A stretch of DNA of 38,822 bases from the NCBI GenBank assembly GCA_017513005.1, contig JAFWDM010000113.1:1-38822 (forward strand), written 5' to 3'. Made by a program: the position numbers and the translations under genes. The notes under the pieces were generated by a model, which saw only the letters and a program-made list of their open reading frames with translations, did not search any database and was not told where the DNA came from. Source of the stretch: Lachnospiraceae bacterium (lineage in GTDB: Bacteria > Bacillota > Clostridia > Lachnospirales > Lachnospiraceae). Every line of letters starts with the position of its first letter. The first letter of the stretch is position 1. Of this stretch, positions 1 through 8,679 are shown piece after piece.

Positions 1-134
1 CCCATTCCCACAGGCGCTGCAACTAAGAAATCGTTTTACCGGATGAGGACTAATAGTTACCCACCCTGAGTACAATTGAGCCGCATTTAGCCGCCTCCGG
101 TTCCTCTATTAGGAAAGAGCATTTCTGCAATTCA

Positions 135-1802
135 TCAAAGGGAGACAGGATTCATCCTGATGGCGAGCATGGTGGTATCATCAAACGGCGGCGTATCGGC
201 CACGAATGCATCGATGGCTTCCCGCATATTCTGCAGAAGCTTTTCCGGATCCGCATCCGGCTCCCGGTTGAGGGCGGCGAGAAGTCTCTCTTCGCCAAAG
301 AGCTCGTTTTCCGCGTTTGTCGCCTCCGGAACGCCATCGGTATAGATATAGAGGGTGTCCCCCGGATCCAGCTGGAACTCGTGCTCCCTGAACTTCATGC
401 CCTCCATGACCGCGACGGCGGGCGAATGCCGGTATTTGACAAGCTCGAAGTTTCCGCCCGCGCGCCTGACCGCCGGGTGCTCGTGGCCGGCGTTGACCGC
501 CATTCCCTTTCCGGTGGTGATATCGAGGATCCCGAGCCAGACAGTGACAAACATATCCTCCTCATTGCTCTCGCAGAGCTGTCCGTTCACATCGGCCAGG
601 ATCGCGGAAGGCGACAGGCTCATCTCGCTCTGAGCCCGGTTCTTGATCAGGGTCCTGGCGATCATCATAAAGAGGGCTGCCGGAACTCCCTTGCCGGAAA
701 CATCCGCCATGACCAGGACCAGGTGGTCTTCGTCCGCGAAAAAGAAATCGTAAAAGTCTCCGCCTATTTCTTTCGCGGGCGTCATGGTCGCATAGAGGTC
801 AAAGGACTCTTTGTCCGGGAAGGGAGGGAAGATCCGGGGCAGCATGTCCGCCTGGATCTGCGCGGCGACGGAAAGCTCCGCCCCGATGCGCTCCTTCTCC
901 GCAGTGACCGTCTTCAGATTGACCATGTAATCCTTTGTGGTGGCCATCATATGCGCGAGCTGCCGGGACAGATCCCTGAGCTCGGTATTGTCCCGGACAT
1001 CGACCACCCCGTAGGTGAGATCCTCCGGCGCCTCTGTCCTGCCCACTGCATCCACAAATTCTCCGGTACTCTTCGTGATGTCCGCCAAGGGCTTGAGGAT
1101 GAATCTCCTGCCGAGCAGGAAGAACCCCAGAAATCCGACCGCAAGGACAATGATTGCATAAAATGTGACACTCAGCAGATAGGATCTGGTATGGCCGATC
1201 ACGATGTCTGCAAAAATATCGCCTCCGATCACGCAGACCGCATTGCCCTCCCGGTCATATACCGGCGCGATGGCAGTGAGCATAAGAACTTCACTGCCGT
1301 TGATGTGCGTGATATTTTCCAGGAAGCGGATCTCGTCTCTGCCGCCGAACTGCGCCTCATAAAAGCCCCTCCACATGTTCTCCGTATATTCCTCACCGCA
1401 GGGGCTGTTGATCACACTGTCCTCAACACCATCCGCCCTGTCGGCATCGGTGTTGGCATAGAGGACATACCGCATATCTCCGGGGTCGGCCTCATCCGGA
1501 TAATAAACGAGATAGATGTAGGAGACCCGCGAGTTCTCTTTATACATATTCATCTGTGCCAGCGCGTCATTCAGCTTGGGACTCATCTCGCCCTTTTCGA
1601 TGCAGGCCCTGATGTCATCCCCGTCCAGGCCGGCTCTGCTGACGGACACGATGGAGGATACATAATCATAATAGGTCTCCTTCATGTCCCTCTGGTAAAA
1701 GTATATGGCAGTGGAACATAAGAGCACGCCCAGAGCCACCAGCAGAAGGAAGCTGAACCGCATGAAGATCTGTGACAGACGCATAGTTATCTTTTTGTGC
1801 AT
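135..1802 (-). CDS. Membrane-bound SpoIIE/PP2C-family serine phosphatase with extracytoplasmic sensor and HAMP
   Basis: A 555-residue protein. A transmembrane segment at about residues 14-35 and a second at about 207-231 enclose an extracytoplasmic sensor region of about 170 residues, which is probably Cache-like. A HAMP-type linker and a coiled stretch follow (about 232-315), then a PP2C domain. Metal-binding motifs are visible: GGDFYD (347-352), ADVSGKG (366-372) and FDDTTM near the C-terminus. In this family (RsbU, SpoIIE) the phosphatase acts on a phosphoserine STAS anti-sigma antagonist; no such partner is visible here. The ATG at 1802 was chosen because GGAAGAGG lies just upstream; a longer frame reaching 1952 would overlap the preceding gene. 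The start is 46 bp after the stop of the propeller-Cache-MFS gene, so the two are probably co-transcribed. Phosphatase family is certain; the signal and the substrate are unknown. Confidence 0.9.
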   Translation of the reverse strand: MHKKITMRLSQIFMRFSFLLLVALGVLLCSTAIYFYQRDMKETYYDYVSSIVSVSRAGLDGDDIRACIEKGEMSPKLNDALAQMNMYKENSRVSYIYLVYYPDEADPGDMRYVLYANTDADRADGVEDSVINSPCGEEYTENMWRGFYEAQFGGRDEIRFLENITHINGSEVLMLTAIAPVYDREGNAVCVIGGDIFADIVIGHTRSYLLSVTFYAIIVLAVGFLGFFLLGRRFILKPLADITKSTGEFVDAVGRTEAPEDLTYGVVDVRDNTELRDLSRQLAHMMATTKDYMVNLKTVTAEKERIGAELSVAAQIQADMLPRIFPPFPDKESFDLYATMTPAKEIGGDFYDFFFADEDHLVLVMADVSGKGVPAALFMMIARTLIKNRAQSEMSLSPSAILADVNGQLCESNEEDMFVTVWLGILDITTGKGMAVNAGHEHPAVRRAGGNFELVKYRHSPAVAVMEGMKFREHEFQLDPGDTLYIYTDGVPEATNAENELFGEERLLAALNREPDADPEKLLQNMREAIDAFVADTPPFDDTTMLAIRMNPVSL

Positions 1803-1848
1803 AAAAAACCTCTTCCGGTATAACGCATTCACAGTGACCGCATCGCGC

Positions 1849-4815
1849 TCAGGCACGGGCTGTCCCTTCTCCTTCGGACCTGCCCGACATGAAAGTGATG
1901 ATGTAGTAGAGAAGGATGCATCCCGCTGCAAACACGCCGATTCCGTAAGCAAATCCCATACCCATCAGGGCGCTGCAGATAAGGGGGCTTACGCACTGCC
2001 CCGTCCTGGACGCGAACTCATAGACTCCCACGGCCATATCCTGCCCCATCTGCGCAACGCCCCGCTGCGAAAGGAAGGCATTCATCATCACATTCACGCC
2101 GAAGCTGAAGGATACCCCGATGAAGAACATGGCCAGAGCCACCATGGACAGAGCGGGATACAGGGCAATGATCTCCCAGCCGGAAAGGGCGAGTACGATT
2201 GCCAGAAGGACCGAGCGCCTGCCCAGCTTTGTCCACAGGACCGGTGCCAGTGTCTGTCCCAGGAAGATGCCGCATACGGCGTAGATCATCATCAGGAGCG
2301 ATACATATTCCTCCGAATATCCCCCGGATGTCACAAGGATCGGCAGATAATAGTACATAAAGCTCCCTGCCGCCGCATAGGGCATGACCACGCAGACCGA
2401 GTACAGAAGCGCGGATGGCGATATCCTGCCCCGCACCCTTTCCACGGTCTCGGCAGGCATCGATTCCGGAATGTATCTGCCCACAGTCCAGAAGAGGAAG
2501 ATCAGTGACAGCCAGAGGGTGGACGTGATAAAGAAGACCTGGTGGTATTTGATAAAGGATACCAGAATAGATCCCACGATCATGCCGCAGTTGATCCCGG
2601 CCACGCATCCCGCGTTAAAGCCTGCGTATCCCGCTTCTCTGTCCTTCCCGCTGTCTATGCGCCCGATCGTGATGCTGATGGAATTGATCAGGATCCCGAA
2701 TCCCAGGCCGTTCAGCAAAAGTGCGAGAACAATGGAAGGGTAGTTCCTGGACAGTCCCGCCAGGAGATCTCCCGCACCGCTGCACAGGATGCCGGCGGCG
2801 GCAAGGCCCTTAAATCCCGTCTTTTCCATCAGCTTCGGGCAGAACAGGGCGGACAGGGCGGAAAAGACTCCGTTCGCGAACAGAGGTACTGCTCCTGCCA
2901 TGGATTCCGATATCCCCAGTCCCGCACTCCAGAAGCTCGAGGTGTATACGGACAGGAAGGAGGACGTCATATTGAGGACAAAGCAGACCCCGAAGGCCGC
3001 GATCCGCAGCAGATACACGGGCACGACACTGCCGCTGATGGTGACCTCTTTTCCCTCCTCGTATTCTTTTTTTCCCTCCGCCAGGAAAAAGCCCTCGTTG
3101 ATCAGGAACATGATGACGATGATGGACAGCACTGCACTGACCATGATGCTCCTTGCGCTGTTCCTGAGGGTCTCCCTTTCCCGGTAACTGTCGAGCGCCA
3201 CGTCCAGGACGCCTGCCACATTTCCCTGCCCGTCAAAAACGGGAGCCCTGCCGTAAATAAAGGTTCCGCCGGAGAAGACGGAGGAAAGGTTGTAGAGGCC
3301 CTTTCCCGAGGCATAGATACCGGCCAGTTCCTCCGCGGAATACGCATCCAGGGGATAATAGACCCCTATGGAACTGTCGGAATAAGCGATGGCGTACGCT
3401 CTTCCGTCCTCGTCCAGCATCTCCAGCTGGGCTCCGAACCGCTCGTTATACCCGTGGTTTTTGACAGCGACGCCGTAAAGGGCGTCCAGAACGTTACGAT
3501 ACTCCTCCCCCATGAAATCCGACATGGAATCTATTTCCTGCAGCCACTCCGCGTCGATCATATTGCTGCCGGAGATGGCCAGGTTCTCAACCTGCTTTGC
3601 CAGGCTTTCCATATAGCTTCTCTCAAAGGAAGTGGACAGGCTGAGCAAAAGCCCTGATGTCATCACGATCGCGAACAGGCCAAATCCGATCTCCATCTTC
3701 CAGATGAGATGAAGCTGCGGCCTGTTTACGAGAATATAGAACAGAACCCGAAGGACGAGATAGGCGATGCACAGGGCGCTGATGATGAGCATGCCCCACA
3801 TTCTCAAGGCTTTGAAGCGCAGAGCGCTCCCCCTTTCGAGGCTGTCGGCGGAAAAAAGGACTTCCCCGTCCCTGTTCAGGATCAGCGCCTTGTCGTCTGT
3901 CATACAGCCAAAGAGATCTCCCCCGGAATGCGGGATGACCTTCAGGGATGTCACAGATCCGAATGCAGTACCCTCCTCTGCAAGATCAGCGGCGCTAAGC
4001 ACCTCCTCCGAATGCCCTTCTCCGACGACCCGGCAGACCCTTCCGTTATAAATGTCTGTATAGTACACATTTCCCTCAGGATCGGCCTCCACAAAGAAAA
4101 GGACCTCGCGGGCAGACTCGTCGGCAGCATAGACCGTCTCGATTCCTTCCTTCGAGAACCTGACAAGCCGCCCCCTCTTTTCGACCGCATAGAACTCCCC
4201 CTCCCCGGTCTGCCTGTAATTTTGCATGTAGACCCAGGCATCCTCATATTCCCAGAAGCCGGTCTCAAATGCCTCGCCGCTTCTGATCTCATATTGGGTG
4301 ATGCCCATCTGGTCCGCATACAGCACAAACAGCCTTCCGTCTATGACCTGCGGGTCGTAGAGCCTGTGCTGGTTCACTTCGTCCTGCTGGGAATATTCCC
4401 GCACATACGAAGTCTCCAGGAGCTTCCCGTCCCCGCTGTAGTGGAGGATCCTCTCCGATGCCAAAAGAAATCCGCTTTCATCCCAGTCCACGGAATGCAC
4501 GTAAAAGGATCCGTCCCCGGCCATGCAGAGGTTTTCCGCCTGATAGAAATCGCCGGTGCCGGCCTCGACGGAGAGTTCCCACGCGGCCCTGCCGTCTTCC
4601 ACACCCAAGATCCTGCTCTTCCCGGAATCTATGAGAAGAGCAGCGTCTTCCTCTATGGGAAGGGCCATGTATCCGGTCCCCAGGAATACACCCCCCTGGT
4701 CGGCGTCCGCGAGCCTCATACCGAAAATATTAAACAGCAGAAAAAACACTGCCAGTATGAGACACACGCCCAGGTCGGATAAGAGGATTCCTTTTTTGGA
4801 CAAGTATCTTTTCAT
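1849..4815 (-). CDS. Beta-propeller-like sensor, Cache domain and MFS transporter fusion protein
   Basis: A 988-residue membrane protein. The order is an N-terminal membrane anchor (about 11-33); a large extracytoplasmic region to about 335 whose repeating short strands and aromatic/glycine pattern resemble a beta-propeller; two transmembrane segments (about 340-392); an extracytoplasmic Cache-like domain (about 393-545) with GRAPVFDGQGNVAGVLDVAL typical of Cache C-terminal strands; another membrane segment (about 556-580); and a roughly 12-helix MFS transporter domain (about 600-980). The ATG at 4815 has AGGAGG nearby. The MFS part carries a TKLGRRS-like loop motif in its second half. A whole transporter fused behind ligand-sensing domains suggests a sensor or transceptor working with the downstream phosphatase. 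The domain calls are from pattern; the propeller is the least certain. No function is known to me for this architecture. Confidence 0.8.
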   Translation of the reverse strand: MKRYLSKKGILLSDLGVCLILAVFFLLFNIFGMRLADADQGGVFLGTGYMALPIEEDAALLIDSGKSRILGVEDGRAAWELSVEAGTGDFYQAENLCMAGDGSFYVHSVDWDESGFLLASERILHYSGDGKLLETSYVREYSQQDEVNQHRLYDPQVIDGRLFVLYADQMGITQYEIRSGEAFETGFWEYEDAWVYMQNYRQTGEGEFYAVEKRGRLVRFSKEGIETVYAADESAREVLFFVEADPEGNVYYTDIYNGRVCRVVGEGHSEEVLSAADLAEEGTAFGSVTSLKVIPHSGGDLFGCMTDDKALILNRDGEVLFSADSLERGSALRFKALRMWGMLIISALCIAYLVLRVLFYILVNRPQLHLIWKMEIGFGLFAIVMTSGLLLSLSTSFERSYMESLAKQVENLAISGSNMIDAEWLQEIDSMSDFMGEEYRNVLDALYGVAVKNHGYNERFGAQLEMLDEDGRAYAIAYSDSSIGVYYPLDAYSAEELAGIYASGKGLYNLSSVFSGGTFIYGRAPVFDGQGNVAGVLDVALDSYRERETLRNSARSIMVSAVLSIIVIMFLINEGFFLAEGKKEYEEGKEVTISGSVVPVYLLRIAAFGVCFVLNMTSSFLSVYTSSFWSAGLGISESMAGAVPLFANGVFSALSALFCPKLMEKTGFKGLAAAGILCSGAGDLLAGLSRNYPSIVLALLLNGLGFGILINSISITIGRIDSGKDREAGYAGFNAGCVAGINCGMIVGSILVSFIKYHQVFFITSTLWLSLIFLFWTVGRYIPESMPAETVERVRGRISPSALLYSVCVVMPYAAAGSFMYYYLPILVTSGGYSEEYVSLLMMIYAVCGIFLGQTLAPVLWTKLGRRSVLLAIVLALSGWEIIALYPALSMVALAMFFIGVSFSFGVNVMMNAFLSQRGVAQMGQDMAVGVYEFASRTGQCVSPLICSALMGMGFAYGIGVFAAGCILLYYIITFMSGRSEGEGTARA

Positions 4816-4831
4816 GTAATGATCCTCCTGC

Positions 4832-4855
4832 CCTGCGCGAGCATGCTCGCGCAGG
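4832..4855. repeat. Perfect 24-bp palindrome
   Basis: CCTGCGCGAGCA is followed directly by its exact reverse complement. It lies just upstream of the ribosome binding site (AGGAGG, 4824-4829) of the propeller-Cache-MFS gene. In RNA it could form a hairpin in that leader, or in DNA serve as a dimer binding site. There is no T-run, so it is not a canonical terminator. Confidence 0.7.
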
Positions 4856-4860
4856 ATGCT

Positions 4861-5012
4861 CCCGCTTGATCACTTCCTGCAGGCTGCAGATCACTTTGCT
4901 GCTGTGCAGCTCCCGCCTGATCTCTTCCTGCAGGCTGCAGACCGTTTCACTGCTGTGCAGCTTTCGCTTGCTCCTTGCTGCATGCTGCAGACCGCTTCGC
5001 TGCTGTGCAGCT
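4861..5012. repeat. Three tandem copies of a ~51-bp repeat
   Basis: Units lie at 4861-4911, 4912-4962 and 4963-5012 (51, 51 and 50 bp). A fourth, short partial start (CCAGCCTGAT) follows at 5013. Each full unit ends with GCTGCTGTGCAGCT or TCACTGCTGTGCAGCT and contains a GCTGCAGA core, so each can fold as a small hairpin (GCTGCA pairing with TGCAGC). Units 1 and 2 are the closest; unit 3 has diverged in its first half. The array fills the gap between the 5031 gene and the palindrome at 4832. Confidence 0.85.
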
Positions 5013-5030
5013 CCAGCCTGATTGCTCGTA

Positions 5031-6425
5031 TCATACAAAGTCTTTGTCTTCCATCTTCGCGAAAAACCCGGATGTTCTCCCGTTTCTGCACATTTTTTCC
5101 GGGAAAAGAAGCTCATTCAGGTTGATCGCCGTATGATGGATCTTTTTGCATTTCTGGATGGAATAGAATTCGTCGATCCGGTTCACCTCGACGATCTCCC
5201 GGATACCGAACAGGTAATACGGGAGCGCCGGCATGCAGATATAGTCCAGCAGGGCGTCTCTGAGTCCGTTCCGGGAGGTGAGAAATCTGTTGGCATATTT
5301 GTCAGCACAGAAGGGCTCTCTCTTCTCATAAAAAAGGTCGAGAAGCTCTTTCTCCCTGCCATGGAATATCACATAATCATCCACTTTGTATTGTAGAGCC
5401 AGCTTCTTTGTCATGTCAATCATGAGGTCGCTCATCCGGAGGCATTCCCTGCAGAAGGCCTCGTGTAAGCCCGCATAAACACCGCAGTCAAGACCTGAAA
5501 ACAGAGAGACGAAGGTCTTGTCATAAGAAAAATCAGGGATGGTCACGACTGCCCTGGCATCAAGGTATTTGGCTATGAGGAGGATGTGTTTGAGCATCTC
5601 GTATTCTTCCACGGTAATGCTCTTTTTGGGGCAGTCCAGGGAGGCGGCCGCGACATTCCCGCACTCCTTCGCCATGAAATCAAAAAGCTCCATAGTCGTT
5701 CCCGCCAGAAACTCTCTGCCCGGAAGGATCTCCTGCCGGGTATTGTAATCAAACCGCCTGATACTGCCATTCTTCATGGTAAAAGAAAAGCGCATTTCAT
5801 CAGTGCCGAAAAGGCAGGGTCCTCCTTCCACTCCGACCTTTTCTCCGCCTGTAAAGACCTTCCTGAGACTGTGGAGACTCCCTGTAAACCATGGCCGCTC
5901 CGCCATAAAGGCATACGCATCCGTCTGCAGGCCGTCCCGGACCTCTAAGACTTCATCCAGGCTGAGTGCGTGCAGGCTGTCATGGAAACAGCAGGAATAA
6001 AGATTTCCTTCCGGAAGAGCTTTTCCGAACAGGGAATAACAGGCTTCTTCGGAAGCCCGGTCCAGAAATGTTTTTCTCTCCTTCCGCAGTGCTTTTTTCT
6101 GCCTTCCGAGCGCGATAAAGTCAGGATCCTCCCGGCTCCCTCCCTCTTCCAGCATATGGTGCATCTCCTCGGAGATCGCATCCATCCGTCTTCCTATATC
6201 CTCTGCCCCGTTTCGTTCCGAAAGAGTTTTCTTCCCGGTCCTGTATCGTACGATCCTGCCATACTCACTGTCTTCGAGGTTCTCCTTTTTTAATCTCCAT
6301 TCACCCGAGGCGGACACCGGAAAATCTGCCATCGCAGACTCCTCATACACGGAATCGGACAGGTCCATCCCGCTCTTTTCCAACACCCGCCTGATCGAAA
6401 GACTCTCTCTGTCTGTATCTGTCAT
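5031..6425 (-). CDS. Unrecognised protein of 464 residues
   Basis: I do not recognise this family. The protein is soluble, with no signal peptide or membrane segment. It has a charged N-terminal third with a probable helical, coiled-coil-like stretch (IGRRMDAISEEMHHMLEEGG and the following basic region), then a mixed region with several cysteines (CCFHDS, CGVYAGLHEAFCRECLRMSD) and a C-terminal HTAINLNELLFPEK segment. The ATG at 6425 has GAGGG ten bases upstream. A GTG at 6479 in the same frame gives 482 residues but has no visible ribosome binding site. A TGCTATAAT extended -10 lies at 6529-6537. The long uninterrupted frame with normal composition argues for a real gene. The tandem repeat array begins just beyond its 3' end. 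Confidence 0.7.
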   Translation of the reverse strand: MTDTDRESLSIRRVLEKSGMDLSDSVYEESAMADFPVSASGEWRLKKENLEDSEYGRIVRYRTGKKTLSERNGAEDIGRRMDAISEEMHHMLEEGGSREDPDFIALGRQKKALRKERKTFLDRASEEACYSLFGKALPEGNLYSCCFHDSLHALSLDEVLEVRDGLQTDAYAFMAERPWFTGSLHSLRKVFTGGEKVGVEGGPCLFGTDEMRFSFTMKNGSIRRFDYNTRQEILPGREFLAGTTMELFDFMAKECGNVAAASLDCPKKSITVEEYEMLKHILLIAKYLDARAVVTIPDFSYDKTFVSLFSGLDCGVYAGLHEAFCRECLRMSDLMIDMTKKLALQYKVDDYVIFHGREKELLDLFYEKREPFCADKYANRFLTSRNGLRDALLDYICMPALPYYLFGIREIVEVNRIDEFYSIQKCKKIHHTAINLNELLFPEKMCRNGRTSGFFAKMEDKDFV

Positions 6426-6528
6426 AGTTTTTTGTCCCTCTTGCTGTCTTCGCTCTTCTGCCTTTCTCTGTTCTTTCACAGTTTATGTTCGTCCCGGATC
6501 CCATTGATTGCAGCATGATCCAGATTGC

Positions 6529-6537
6529 ATTATAGCA
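6529..6537 (-). promoter_or_regulatory. Extended -10 promoter upstream of the 5031 gene
   Basis: On the minus strand the sequence reads TGCTATAAT, an extended -10 (TGnTATAAT). The -35 region is weak. The predicted start near 6522 gives a leader of about 97 nt to the ATG at 6425. Confidence 0.45.
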
Positions 6538-6570
6538 TAAAGCTTGTCTCCACTGGACACGGACAAACGA

Positions 6571-6592
6571 AAAACAGCAAGCTTCCTGCTTA
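6571..6592 (-). terminator. Probable weak terminator of pepT
   Basis: On the minus strand, a short AGCAG/TTGCT stem with a five-base loop is followed by GTTTTT directly at the pepT stop codon. The stem is only five pairs including a G-U, so the call is tentative. Confidence 0.35.
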
Positions 6593-7810
6593 CTTTTCAG
6601 CAACTGCCTTTACCACTTCCAGCAGTATTTCCACACACTGATCCATCTCTTCCGCAACAGCATGTTCATAATAACCGTGGTAAGCATAGCCGCCCGTTCC
6701 CAGGTTGGGGCAAGGAAGGCCCCTGAAAGAAAGCTGGGCGCCATCCGTTCCGCCCCGGACCGGCCTGGAGACAGGTGTCAGTCCGACAGCGCGGATCGCC
6801 CGCTCTGCGACCTCCACCACTTCGGGATGTCCCGCCATCACTTCCGCCATGTTGCGGTACTGGTCCTTGATCCGGCAGTCCACAGTGCCTGCGCCGTATT
6901 TTTGATTCAGTGCCTCCGCAGCCTCCTGCATCTTCTGTTTTCTACGTGCAAATTTCTCCGCATTATGATCGCGCAGGATATAGTCAGCTGTCGCCTCGGT
7001 GACATTTCCCGCGGCATCGGTCAGATGATAAAAACCTTCTCGGCCCTCTGTTTTTTCCGGCACCTCATCCGGCGGAAGCATCCCGTTGAACTCCATGAGC
7101 ACCTTCATAGCGTTGATCATCCGCCCCTTTGCATCTCCGGGATGCACCGAAAGGCCATGGGCGGTCAGATGGGCCGCTGCCGCGTTAAAGGTCTCATACT
7201 CCACCTCGTCCGGCGCGGAACCGTCCACGGTGAATGCGAAATCTGCGCCGAAAGCATCTACATCCAGATACGCAGCCCCATGTCCGATCTCCTCGTCCGG
7301 TGTAAAGCAGACACAGATCCTGCCATGTGGTCTTTTCTCTGTGATCAGCCGCTCACACATTGTCAGGATCTCCGCAATACCGGCTTTGTCATCTGCCCCG
7401 AGGACGGAGGTCCCGTCCGTCGTCAGGATCGTTTTCCCCCGGCACGCTTTCAGGTGCGGGAATGCCTCCGGATCCAGGATCCTTCCGGATGTCCCCAAGG
7501 AGACAGGTTTTCCGTCATAATCCGGAATCAGCTGCGGCCGGGTATCCGTCCCTCCGCAGTCGTCTACTGTATCCAGATGAGAGATGAAGCCAACCGATCT
7601 GCGTCCTTCGCAGCCTGGCGCTGCCGGCAGAAAGCCATAGACATAGGCATGCTCATCAACGCGGACATCTGTCAGCCCCAATACTTCCATCTCCTCTGCC
7701 AGAAGATGCGCGAGGACAGGCTCTCCCTCTCCTGATGGTGTTTTCTCCACTTCTTCATGGCTTGTTGTATTGACTGTGACATATTTCAGCAGACGCTCAT
7801 ATGCTCTCAA
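6590..7810 (-). CDS. pepT: Peptidase T (tripeptide aminopeptidase, M20 family)
   Basis: A 406-residue cytoplasmic metallopeptidase, the usual length for PepT, which removes the N-terminal residue from tripeptides using two zinc ions. Visible M20 landmarks are the HLD metal/active-site motif (H78, D80), the bridging aspartate in GADDKAG (about 140), the catalytic DEE glutamate and metal ligand (about 172-174), VDGSAPDEVEYE in the lid region, and the C-terminal metal histidine region YHGYYEHAV. The start is a TTG at 7810: AGGAGG lies six bases upstream and no ATG fits the conserved N-terminus (RAYERLLKYVTVNTTS). It stands alone between a large hairpin and a weak terminator. The identification is firm. 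Confidence 0.95.
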   Translation of the reverse strand: MRAYERLLKYVTVNTTSHEEVEKTPSGEGEPVLAHLLAEEMEVLGLTDVRVDEHAYVYGFLPAAPGCEGRRSVGFISHLDTVDDCGGTDTRPQLIPDYDGKPVSLGTSGRILDPEAFPHLKACRGKTILTTDGTSVLGADDKAGIAEILTMCERLITEKRPHGRICVCFTPDEEIGHGAAYLDVDAFGADFAFTVDGSAPDEVEYETFNAAAAHLTAHGLSVHPGDAKGRMINAMKVLMEFNGMLPPDEVPEKTEGREGFYHLTDAAGNVTEATADYILRDHNAEKFARRKQKMQEAAEALNQKYGAGTVDCRIKDQYRNMAEVMAGHPEVVEVAERAIRAVGLTPVSRPVRGGTDGAQLSFRGLPCPNLGTGGYAYHGYYEHAVAEEMDQCVEILLEVVKAVAEK

Positions 7811-7957
7811 CCTGATACCTCCTGTTTATGCGAGCGGCCATACCGCCGCCATAGATGTTCAAGACCCGCTCGCGAGTCTTACGCGATGAAGCGGTTTTCC
7901 CTTTTTGCGCGCGCATCCCACGACTGAAGTCACAGGTATTGCGCGATGAAGAATAAA

Positions 7958-8005
7958 TGCGCCGGGTCTCCGGCACATCGCAGTGCATGCCGGAGATCCG
8001 GCGCA
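7958..8005 (-). terminator. Long hairpin between the PNPOx-fold gene and pepT
   Basis: Arms at 7958-7975 and 7988-8005 pair over 18 bases with only one G-U pair, around a 12-base loop. On the minus strand the hairpin is followed by TTTATTC. It begins about 60 bp past the stop of the 8066 gene and probably ends that transcript. The T-run is short, so it could instead be a REP-like palindrome. Confidence 0.55.
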
Positions 8006-8065
8006 AACAGGTCCGCGCTGGAAACATTTATAAGGATCCGGAAACTGTTGCTGCAGAGAATGGTT

Positions 8066-8461
8066 TTACAGAGAATACTCTACAGGTTCTTCCGTGAAGG
8101 AATAAACTGTCCCCTTGCCGCTGACAAACTTAAATACGGTCATCAGATTGTCATCCACGGTATACATCGTGCTGAGAGAGGCAGCATTGGCGTCCATCAT
8201 GGCCACGCGGGCTTCACGCCGGGTATCCTCTTCGACCTCGCCGCTGACGCGGATCCACTTGCCCTTGTACATGCCGCAGATCGCCACGCAGGGGTTTGCC
8301 TTCATCTGCTTATATACTTCCTTCCGGTTATTGGTCACAATATAGAGTTTGCCCTCATATTCGCAGACTGCGCCGAAGGGACGGACCTGCGGCTCGTCAC
8401 CATCTATGGTAGCCAGATAGAATGTGCCGCAGTTTTTGAGGAATTCGTAGATTTCTTTCAT
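8066..8461 (-). CDS. Pyridoxamine 5'-phosphate oxidase-fold (FMN-binding split-barrel) protein
   Basis: A 131-residue small split-barrel protein. The N-terminal pattern FLKNCGTFYLATIDGDEPQVRPFG and the following EGKLYIVTNNRKEVYKQMKANP are typical of the PNPOx-like FMN/F420-binding family found widely in anaerobes. WIRVSGEVEED and the C-terminal KGTVYSFTEEP complete the barrel. Members bind a flavin or related cofactor; substrates of this short subgroup are mostly unknown, so no gene name is given. The ATG at 8461 has an AAGGA site about nine bases upstream. It appears to be monocistronic, with the large hairpin at 7958-8005 downstream. Confidence 0.85.
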   Translation of the reverse strand: MKEIYEFLKNCGTFYLATIDGDEPQVRPFGAVCEYEGKLYIVTNNRKEVYKQMKANPCVAICGMYKGKWIRVSGEVEEDTRREARVAMMDANAASLSTMYTVDDNLMTVFKFVSGKGTVYSFTEEPVEYSL

Positions 8462-8632
8462 GAGTTGTCATCCTTTCTATTGTTCTTTCGTCATCTGTTC
8501 TGTTGTGGTGTTGTGAAGCCGACATGCGTTAGTTTAACTGAACCGCGCACGTTTCGCAAGCAGGATCTCTGTCGATGCCGGAAAATCGGCGCACAGATTC
8601 GGCTGCAATTCCGAGAAGCTGCGGCGGAGAGA

Positions 8633-8646
8633 CCTTCCGCGGAAGG
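8633..8646. repeat. 14-bp perfect palindrome
   Basis: CCTTCCG followed by CGGAAGG, just beyond the stop of the Uma2 remnant. The flanks (GA..TC) add weak pairing. No T-run follows on either strand. The rest of 8462-8679 shows no gene. Confidence 0.4.
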
Positions 8647-8679
8647 CCTCCTGCTGACAAGAAGACTGTTTCCACAATG

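Noticed and set aside
1-134. Gene or RNA at the left edge
   Set aside because: No frame, hairpin or tRNA-like structure could be supported in this short stretch.
381-1721. 446-residue plus-strand frame
   Set aside because: It is the complement of the SpoIIE phosphatase gene, has no domain pattern and no ribosome binding site.
4861-5012. Possible CRISPR array
   Set aside because: The units are contiguous 51-bp tandem repeats without distinct spacers, and no cas gene is in the window.
4730-5116. 128-residue minus-strand frame with 17-residue repeats (LHSS, CSLQEE)
   Set aside because: The repeats come from the 51-bp DNA array. The frame overlaps the ends of two real genes and has no ribosome binding site.
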